Origin: Pleurodeles waltl
Taxonomy: Eukaryota > Chordata > Amphibia > Caudata > Salamandridae
Reading direction: 5' to 3'
Assembly (NCBI RefSeq): GCF_031143425.1
Contig: NC_090439.1
Span: 355,130,027-355,194,026, forward strand
Length of the DNA stretch: 64,000 nt
Part shown: positions 55,994 through 64,000 of the stretch, one piece after another
How the letters are laid out: every line of letters begins with the position of its first letter
Numbering within the stretch: the first letter of the stretch is position 1
Notes under the pieces: generated by a model
The model's input: the letters and a program-made list of their open reading frames with translations, nothing else
Database searches by the model: none
What the model was told of the DNA's origin: nothing
Program-made: the position numbers and the translations under genes

Positions 55994-57370
55994 TCACACT
56001 GCAAGCCGCAAGGTAGGAAGTGCGCCCTGCAGCAAGACAATTTAGTGTCCACCTTTCACCACTGAAAGTCCTGGATGGTCTCCTCTGAAATGCAAATTGT
56101 GTCGGTTAGTGTGTCCCAGAGCTGCACCCACCGGAAACTGACGTTACCAGGTAAGGTCCCCTATAAGGTTACTTCCAGATTCTGGTAAGTTTGATTCATT
56201 TTTTTCAACTAACCTTAAATTAGGAGTTCTGCTACAATGCTGTAGGTTCACCTAGTCCCGGATTCTTAGACGTTCAACCACTAAGGACACAGTTTGTGAC
56301 TGCTCAACTTGAGAACAGGGATAAAAGGAATTGGGCATTGACAAAGTTTTGATAGTAGGCTTCATGCACCTACTTGGTTTTCACGTGAAACATGGGGTAT
56401 ATGCATGTATACATTTAGTTCTTCATTCCCTGATTGCTCTAATTCACCAAACCCCTCATATATTGCTATAATCTTGAACATAACATGCATTGAAGACTGT
56501 CTTTCTGGAGCTGTGCATTTAAGTCTTTATGAACCTTCTGGAGATTACTGAATACACTGAGAAATATCCTTTCTAGAGGGCCCTTGTGTACTCTTACCTA
56601 AACAAAATTACCTTCTTCAGAAACAGACTCTGTCTAAGCACAAAGGTAAATACAAAAAAGCAACACAGAAGATGAAGTCATTGCATCAACTGCTCCTTCA
56701 CTCAGAACAGTAACATAGGTAGGAATAAACGGCTTTCATCCATGCTTATAACACATACTCATCACACACCCTTAATCAAGGTGCCTATTAGTCTCTGTAG
56801 TATGTAAAAGAAAATAATAACCATTCAGTTTTGTTCACTGTGGAAAAAAGGGCAAATGGCAAACGCTTGTCCATGCCAACCCCGAAAACTTACAATGCTT
56901 TTTTTAGTAGTCAGTTTTTCCTCAACCAACATACAAATCTCATGAAAGACTTAAAGAGGCACTCTTAGTTTTCAACAAGACAAACACCACAAAACAAATA
57001 GCAATGTCATGCCAAAGTCCATGGAAAAAGAATGGTTCCAGCCTGCTAAACTGGGGATGTGTATTACTCATCGGTAAGAACCAGCGACTGCTCTTTGAGA
57101 TGCCAAAATACTCTCTCCCTCCTCTGTTGCCACTGCACCCCCTCACAAGATGCTTCCCTAATCCAGAAGTAGAAACATTCACATGGGCATTGCATAACAA
57201 GGCCCAGCCTCCCCAATCCCAGTCTAGGCAACTCTACAGCATACACCGCTAGTGCAGGTTGCGGTTTGACCATTATGACAGGCTCAACTAGAATGCACAA
57301 GGCTAAGAGCCTGAGAAGACTCAGAACTATCCTCACTAATATCCAGGATTGAAATCAAAAAACAACTGGA

Positions 57371-57604
57371 TCATATCCTCAATGTCCCAAACTCACTTCG
57401 GCTTGAACGTGTACATGAAAATGCACATTCCAATCCTCCGGTTCCAGAGCACAACGAATCTGACCCAGAGTGAGCATTTGGGATTTGTCCTTCTGCACAA
57501 AGACATTTAACAGCCAAAGGCCCAAACATGGGCTTGAGCCCTCCACCCTTTTTAGGCATGTGGAAGCAGTGGGAGTAACACTCATCTTTTTCAAAGTTCA
57601 GCAT
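57371..57604 (-). pseudogene. DIRS-like reverse transcriptase N-terminal remnant
   Basis: The minus-strand frame gives YSHCFHMPKKGGGLKPMFGP. This is the 'Y-FL-PKKDG-LRPILDL' motif at the start of DIRS RT domains. In the sister frame it continues as LNVFVQKDKSQMLTLGQIR, like the 'LN-...F-MLTL' stretch of the intact copies. No YxDD box is readable further on, and the copy is heavily mutated. Confidence 0.6.
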
Positions 57605-57904
57605 TCCATTGATTGCTCACTTAATCAAAGGTAAATTTACCTACTGCATAAGGCTTGTCAGAACCATGGTCTGTCAAAACGTGAGCTCAGACAAGTAGAA
57701 TTCATATGCAGAATGAAATAAAAGGTATGGAGTAGCTCCTCTGAAGTATCCATAGTACCCACTGGTCAGAATTGAAAGACCTAGAGTCAAGCAGAAAAAA
57801 ACAGTATCCTGACCCCTACCAACTGCATTGGGGAGGGGAGGTTAGGAATCAGCACACCCAGAGATGAGGAGGTAGAGGATTGGTGCCTTTGTTGACATGT
57901 GGGT

Positions 57905-58025
57905 GCAGCAGCCAACACCACATCCCCTGGAACAAAGAAATGTCGGAGTCATTTGCTGTACTGCTTGCAAACACTGCCACATGAAAAGCCTCTAAATTTC
58001 CTGTACTGCTGGTGAAATTGGTAGT
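57905..58025. repeat. dispersed repeat, copy 1 (partner at 60214-60330)
   Basis: The blocks 'cccctggaacaa-gaaatg', 'gctg-actgcttg', 'cctctaaatttc-tgtactg' and 'ctggtgaaattgg' recur in the same order at 60214-60330, both on the plus strand. Confidence 0.7.
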
Positions 58026-58599
58026 CCAGCAAAATCAACCACGGGGATGGGAAATAACATGAATTTCACTAAATCTCCCTTGCACAAAGCATGCCTTCTC
58101 CCCTTAACGTCTAGATGCGTCAAATGGTTTGTCCATTAGGGACACTAATATATCCCCGGAAATTTACCTGCACATATCCAGGTGTGCCACCTTAGTACTA
58201 CCAAGGGACTCATACAGTCTGTTGTGCTGAGGTCCGCATGTAAAACGTATTTTGGTCTATCCTGCTCATCTTGAATGGTCTAGGCCTTAAGTGCCTCTGA
58301 AACAACCAGCAAGATCTTGCTGGTTATCTTCCACAACACATGTATAGCGGCCCAAAAGACAGACCACATTAAAGATCATAAGGCTAAGCTAACTGAATGA
58401 GTCAATATACATGGATTCCCTGTCTGGAAGTGCAGGAACAGTGGCAGTCGCTGCAAATCTCAAGGGGAGGGGCTGATGGTCGAATAATAATACTTTTTAA
58501 AAAAATGCAAAAGTACCTTTGCTGCTGCCGCCGCTCCTCTTCCCTCTATGGTGTTGGTGTTCCGGTAGTCCCTGGGACACCAGCTCAGGCTCTACACGC

Positions 58600-58990
58600 A
58601 ATCCTGGTGCTGCTCTCATGCTATATGTATAACGACAGCAGCGTCAGGATTGGTCTGAGCGGCTTGGTCTGCCGCTCAGACAGTGAATGAGAGTCTATGC
58701 AGTTTCTCCAACGTGCCTGTGCAACACAGCTGGGTTGGAGAAACATAAGTGACCATGTCAGTTTGGCTGGCCTAAGACAAACTACCATGCACACTTAGGT
58801 GCACTCCACTGCCCCTTCCTTCTCCCCCCTCCCATGGTCCAGCCCATTCCTCCCTGCACATGTTGGCATGAGCCAGCAGCTGAAAAATAAAACGATAGTA
58901 AAATATTGTTTTCAATTTTCAGCTACTGGCTCAGCCAGTGGGGCGACGCTCCTTCGCCATTGAGAAGGAGCCGTCCCTATGCAGGAGCTG
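58600..58990. repeat. multi-hairpin element related to 10092-10215
   Basis: The inverted pairs 'gtctgagcggc/gccgctcagac' (58654-58681), 'gtttctccaac/gttggagaaac' (58702-58743) and 'gagccagcagctgaaaa/ttttcagctactggctc' (58871-58935) lie in a row. The middle hairpin is shared with 10092-10140. Confidence 0.65.
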
Positions 58991-60213
58991 AAGCATTTGG
59001 GGCACTATACCTGTTGAAGCTTGCAACACACGGCTTAGTGGAGTCAAGTGCCAGGTGAGGAATATTGGATCACCTGGAGCTGATCTGAGTCGCATGGGCA
59101 CAAGTCAACTGACTAAAGGGGCTGAGTATGGCTTTGTCCATGTGGCTCCCATAGTGTCTATAAAAGCTGCATTGAAGGGTATGAGAGTTTGAGTACTTTG
59201 GTCCTGGCTCCACATTGGGCAATTGTAAGTCAAGAACTTATTCTGCCCTGCACGCTACCACTGCAAATTAAACACTTTCCTCGGTATTCAGACTAGGTAG
59301 GGATACCAATTCTCTTTTTAGAATCCAACCCACTGATGTTCTGAGGGGGTGGAGGGGGATCTGTCTACCTCATAGCTACTGTGAGGTACATTTTGGACTA
59401 CCTGGAAAGGGTCTTGAATTGAGCCCAGCATGGCACATGGCCTCCAAACACTGATAGCATTGATGTCATGGAAGAGGCTGAGGATGACATTGTAGTATTG
59501 TTGGTTGTGTGCTTATGATCTCGTAGCCCTTATAGACCTAGCATAGGAAAACATCGGTTCTGGTTAGGGATCAGTGCCGGGATCGGCACAGCCAGGACCA
59601 GTGTGGACCTGGGGATTGGGTAGAAATCTAGACCAGTGCCAGCAGGGGGTCAGAAGAGGGGCCTGGCGGGGTTAATCGACACTGGCAGAAGTGCGAATGC
59701 TGGCCTCTGCAGCTACATGAGGCACGAAGATGCACCAGAGAGAATTGGCAAGGTTCTGCTGCATGGTGAACATTAGCTTGGGAAATTCGGGGCTTGCCAG
59801 GGCGAGCCCCGCAATGTGCTCTAAGTGGAGGAGGTCATGGGATAATGGCTCTTAACAGTGCCTGTTGTGTGGCTTTTCACCTTCTGATTTCAAGCGGCAA
59901 TAGAAGGCTGAATCCCACTTGGTATTCTTGAGCTTTGGACTTGAAGTTATCTGATGACTTTGGGCGTGACAGAGATTCCGTCCGAGCGTGGCTCTGCAAT
60001 CTGAAGCACTCAGTGACCCTACGACTGGGAGCGGGACACTGCTTCTTAAGCAATATTTTCTTGTTCTTTGCGACATACAACTTTGCTTCTCACTCACTAA
60101 TCACCTTCATTTGTATTGGGGCTCCGCCCGAGTCCTATCTTTTTGGGACAGAAATTATTTCTCACCCGGACACACTGTCGAAAAAGTGAAACTGTGAAAG
60201 TGTGGTGCGGCTG
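58991..60213. other. unassigned stretch
   Basis: No recognisable gene. Short open frames near 59850-60200 on both strands have no domain features. Confidence 0.35.
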
Positions 60214-60330
60214 TATTCAACACCGCAACCCCTGGAACAATGAAATGGCGAGTCCGGCTGCACTGCTTGAGAGTGCTACCGTGCGAACAGCTCCTAAATT
60301 TCTTGTACTGCTGGTGACATTGGCTTTGAA
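60214..60330. repeat. dispersed repeat, copy 2 (partner at 57905-58025)
   Basis: Collinear with the first copy over about 115 bp. A 160-codon open frame (60116-60598) runs through it but is not shared in frame with the partner copy. Confidence 0.7.
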
Positions 60331-62404
60331 ACATAACTCTAGGTCCACGCAGGACGGAGAAAGGAAGGGACTGAGGTTTACAGGAGGGGCGGCGCCTATA
60401 AGCGGCTTTCCTCTGACACTTTCGGTGTGGCGAACGGGTTATTGTGGGGTCATATGGCACCACCAGGTGGCACACAATAGCAATTGTTTTGATGATTTCT
60501 GCATCCAGTCTGGCGGCTGGGATTATTCTAGCAGTGAGGTATGTGCATTTAGAAGTATCCATCAGAAACGCGAGATCTTATTGTGCAGCAGGGAGTGATT
60601 TTGGCAGTCAGTGTCTTTGAAAAAAGTAAGTGTAAAGTATGTTGGTTGATACAAGTTCCATTCATCCGGCATAAAAACAGGAGTTCCCTTGTTTATTTGC
60701 GTTTATTCTTGGGTTTTCAATGTGCCCAATGTTGCTTGTGTAATTTGTGCCGCCTTGGGTTCGGTACAGGCGATGGATAAGGAGACGGGTGTTTGAGAAG
60801 TCTTGCCAGCTTAGAAACTTTGAGCACAGTGATGTGTTAAACACGTTATGGATTTTCAAGTCAGTACCTCGGAGATGTTTAATCATTTGTCCGAGTCGTA
60901 AAAGACATGTGAAAAACTGAATAACTGATACCTGAATCAAAGGCTAATTAGCAATTTCAAGTTAAAACAAATAGCTTTTTTTATCTTTCTAGCTACCAGT
61001 TAGTCATGTGTTACATAACTATTATTGCTATTGCTTAACTTAATGGAACTATCTATATATAAAATCAACCTTGGAAGGATTTATCGCGGCCCTGGCAGGA
61101 CGGAAGGAATATGAGAGCACGACAACATGCCTCAGGGATATTTCACGTCATTGTTGGAATGGAAAAGCAACTCTCACGGAGATAGGCGTGCAAGCTTGCC
61201 CTGAGTGACGATGTATGGATCACTGGTGCTGATTTTTACTGTCATGAGTGAAAAGAGATCAAGTGTATTCGCCATGATATAGGCCTGTCTCATGGACTGC
61301 AGTCTTATTGGAGCAGGAAGGGCTCCCAAAGTGCTATTGCCTCATAGTGGTGAAAGGCTACTGCTTTGCCAAGAGTCGCACACGCACAATGGTATCAGCA
61401 TACAGTGTAGTAATCAATAAGAGCGAACAGGCTATTTTACCTGTGTCACTGAAGGGAGGCCTACAGGTCACTCCTGTAAAGTTTCGCTGCTGTGTGCTTA
61501 ACTCACCCTTGGCCTACATTAAGTTAGTATGTAGCACTCTGCAGCATGCGTGTGGTTGCATGTGTGTTCTGAGCGTATGCATGCCTATGGATGGTTCAGT
61601 ACATGGAAGACTCTGGGTTCCATTTTCGGAGACCCAGAGCTGACTGGAGAACCCTGAGGAGGCAGAGGAATCCCCCCAGACAGATTTGTGCATTGCGGCA
61701 TGCGCAAGAGCTTGGTGGGACACACTGGAGGAGGGAAAGCCAAGCTCTTCAGTACACTTCAAAGAGTGTTCTTTGATTCAGTGAGAGGTCACTGGAAAGA
61801 GGCTTGGCCAAATCTCAGTAACTAGATAGGGCTGATAAGAGAATAAGAGAGTAGGGCTGAGAACACTGGTGTAACCTCTTGATGCACATTCAGGTGTGAA
61901 CGTCTACTCTGGCCTGTGCTGCAGGGCTATCAGATTTGAAGTTGCTTTTTCGTGACAGACTGAGTAGGGCAGGACAGAGGAGTGGTCACTTTGAAAGGAA
62001 GCAGAACCCCAACAGAAACTTCAAAAACTCAGACCCTAAATCCCATTTTGTATCTGAAAAGTGACTATAATAAAGGGAGCTCAAGGCCCCCAAACGTATC
62101 AACTGCCATGTAGCTATTCAGCCTGTATGTTGAGGAAGAGAAGTTATGCAAGACTTTGGTGTGTCACCAGGACCGGGGCTACGTTATGACAGTCTCCCAG
62201 CTGGGAGAGGGGGCATCACTGACAGTAATCAAAGATCACCTTCTACTGGAGCCTGGAGTGTACGCGACTGCTTAGTTGCCAAGAACAGTGTGCCCTGTGA
62301 GAAAGAGGAGAGCACTTGCAGGGAGCGAAGTCTAGTGGGGGATCCTGGTGAGTGGATCTCCCTGGCAAGGTGTGAGGAGACAGTTGCTGCATTGATTGAG
62401 CTGT
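60331..62404. other. unassigned stretch
   Basis: No gene, RNA or repeat structure recognised. The open frames seen are short and overlap on both strands. Confidence 0.35.
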
Positions 62405-62760
62405 CACCCGTGTGAAAAGGGAAGCCCGCGACCCTGTATGCTAGAGGGGACCGCGGTGAAGACTGGCTGCCATTCTAATCGGGTCATAGTCATGGGCAAA
62501 TCGAAATCCGCAATCCCCTATTCCAGAGGGGGCCACCATAAATGTTACATGACTGCTGTGCTTATCAGACCATTGACCATGTGTAGAATGAAGTCAGCAA
62601 CCCCCAAGTGCCAGAGGGGGGGCCACCGTGATGTGGGAGTTACTGCTGTGCCGCTCAGGTCGTCTCCTGTGTGCAAGTAAGATTGGTGACCCCGTATAGA
62701 AGAGGGGGCCACCATGAGTCCAAGGATCATGTCTTGGTTCTGCCACTGTCAAGAGGATGC
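62405..62760. repeat. imperfect tandem array of about 88 bp (4 units)
   Basis: Four diverged units carry a 'cccc-gta-gc-agaggggg-ccacc' core, at about 62430-62452, 62513-62538, 62600-62630 and 62690-62715. The spacing is roughly 85-92 bp. Confidence 0.7.
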
Positions 62761-63027
62761 TGTGGTGACCTGTGCATGTCCTAGCGCTAACTGAAGATAG
62801 TAATCCAATCAATTGTTCCACCCACCTGTGAGATGGAACATAGGAAATTATAGTCTAACTTGTGGACCTGCTGTGGATGACCAGCCACTGCATTTGCAGA
62901 GACTTAAGTGCTAATCCCTGCCAACAGCTGCTGCAGCCCCCTGGAAGCTAAGAGGATGACCAGTTGCACCCGTCGCGATTTTCACTGTCTGCTATGCAGA
63001 CAGGGCAGTGCAGGGGCCCCACGACAC

Positions 63028-63290
63028 CCGTTCCCGCCATCCTGTTCCTGGCGGTAAAAACCGCCAGAAACAGGCTGGCTGGAAGGGGGTCGGAATCCCC
63101 ATGGCGGCGCTGCTTGCAGCGCCGCCATGGAGGTTCAGCCCAGCCAGGGGAAATCCGGCGGGAAACCGCCGGATCCCCTTTTCTGACCGCGGCGGTAACA
63201 GAATGGGCAGGAAAGCACCGCCAGCCTGTTGGCGGTGCTTTCCGTCGTTCACGGCCCTTGCGGGTTTTACCGCCAGGATCGGAATGACCC
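63028..63290. mobile_element. Harbinger-type non-autonomous fragment rich in hairpins
   Basis: The right end 'ggaatgaccccc' near 63280-63291 resembles the Harbinger terminal repeat and is followed by TTAA. Inside are inverted repeats: 'cctgtt-ctggcggt/accgccagaaacagg', 'ccatggcggcgctgc/gcagcgccgccatgg', 'aatccggcgg/ccgccggat' and 'gaaagcaccgcc/ggcggtgctttc'. The GGCGG/CCGCC style matches the subterminal DNA of the 9 kb Harbinger. No left terminal repeat was found. Confidence 0.55.
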
Positions 63291-64000
63291 CCTTAATGTA
63301 TTTTGTGTTTTCTGGTCAGTGATTTGCCAGGGTCCAGTTAAGTCAGGGTAGCTCTATAATGAGGCTTGACGCTCCAGGATGGATTTTGTCTAGACTGAGG
63401 AGATGGGAGGTACCAGGTGCGGTGCCTGTGTTGGGGCATTGCCCCACTTATATTATAGCCCCATACCCCCTATTAATGTGAGCAAAGTACCATTTATAGG
63501 CGTGTACTCTTCACATTCTACCTTCCCTGCAGGCCGGTTTCATATTTGAGGTGGAGGTAGGCCTTAAGCCAGTGCAGGCCTGACGGAGGTGGGTCTTGCT
63601 TAACATATTAACAGACACCCATTAGAGGCACTTGGGCCCAAGTGCGCATGTCGGGGTGGACAGCTGACTTTCTCTGGCCAGGATGACATGCGCACTAAGG
63701 GCCTCCCATAGTCTGTTCAGCTGCTCATTAGTGAGCTGAATCAAATTTGCAGCCCCCTATCTCAGTAATGAATGTTCATGCTGCCTGCACTAGCCACACA
63801 AGGTGCTGCTGTAATAGCAGGAGCAGCATCTGGATTGGTTTAGATGCATGTGGCTTGACTAGGCAGGGCCTTTGCTAAGGTTGCAGACTGTGTGCGTACA
63901 GGACTGAGGCAGCACGGGGATGGCAGGAGGCTGTCTATCTCGCCCCTTCTGTGAAGCATGGACAGAGAGTCTCACAGGCATCATCGTCATTTTTTAGTTC
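63291..64000. other. unassigned right edge
   Basis: No gene or structural feature recognised. Confidence 0.35.

Larger units (their letters stand above)
53880..57610 (-). mobile_element. older DIRS-like retrotransposon remnant, different family
   Basis: Minus-strand fragments occur in the DIRS order: RT near 57604-57371, RNase H near 55993-55560, and the recombinase C terminus near 54235-53990. The left edge (53920-53970) has 'gtaagtaacttgttcttgaa', similar in style to the 'gtaagtgacattttc' tip of the younger DIRS copies, and may be the edge of its complementary region. The sequence differs from copies 1 and 2 throughout, so it is a separate lineage. Extents are approximate. Confidence 0.6.

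Noticed and set aside
60116..60598. 160-codon open frame as a host exon
   Set aside because: It overlaps a dispersed repeat, a minus-strand frame of 135 codons is also open, and no domain or splice structure was recognised.

Overview
This window looks like non-coding, repeat-packed chromosomal DNA from a giant-genome amphibian, most likely a salamander of the newt type. That identification is an inference. It rests on the mix of families seen (DIRS-type tyrosine-recombinase retrotransposons, a gene-rich PIF/Harbinger DNA transposon, Ty3/gypsy, LINEs, and hairpin-rich non-autonomous elements), on spliced transposon genes, and on the absence of any bacterial gene organisation. I found no host gene exon, tRNA, rRNA or CRISPR array. 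Nearly every recognisable coding segment belongs to a mobile element.

Layout. 1-4.4 kb: a decayed Ty3/gypsy pol split inside RNase H by a 2.4 kb LTR-like element (161-2571). 6.6-9.4 kb: a second copy of that LTR-like family with a perfect 5-bp target duplication. 11.1-13.2 kb: a divergent third relative. 9.7-11.1 kb: LINE remnants and a hairpin element. About 13.5-20.9 kb: a degenerate but nearly full-length APE-type LINE (ORF1, endonuclease, reverse transcriptase, C-terminal Cys/His motif). 21.47-30.43 kb: a 9 kb PIF/Harbinger transposon with terminal inverted repeats. It carries a two-exon Myb/SANT-like gene, a DDE transposase on the opposite strand, and a second Myb/SANT-like gene that lies wholly inside the predicted first intron of the transposase. 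Four successive tandem arrays (54, 34, 35, 64 bp) follow the second gene.

30.48-40.51 kb: a decayed TTAA-flanked, piggyBac-like non-autonomous repeat interrupted by a 5.85 kb DIRS element (34.03-39.88 kb). 43.20-53.22 kb: a second DIRS copy in the same orientation, itself interrupted at a TTAA by a 4.1 kb member of the same piggyBac-like repeat family (43.49-47.63 kb). The two families have therefore inserted into each other, and the first DIRS copy preserves the empty site. 53.9-57.6 kb: an older, distinct DIRS-like remnant. 58-64 kb: mainly unassigned DNA with a multi-hairpin element, a repeat shared between 57.9 and 60.2 kb, a short tandem array and a Harbinger-type terminal fragment.

How the genes relate. 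In each DIRS copy (minus strand) the order is gag, RT/RNase H, tyrosine recombinase, internal complementary region, terminal repeat. This fits replication through a circular intermediate. Copy 2 keeps an open recombinase frame but has nonsense codons in gag and RT. Copy 1 has breaks in all three genes. The Harbinger genes form a transposase plus DNA-binding partner set. Most of their visible breaks are single-base length changes in G/C runs, so assembly error must be considered before calling the element dead.
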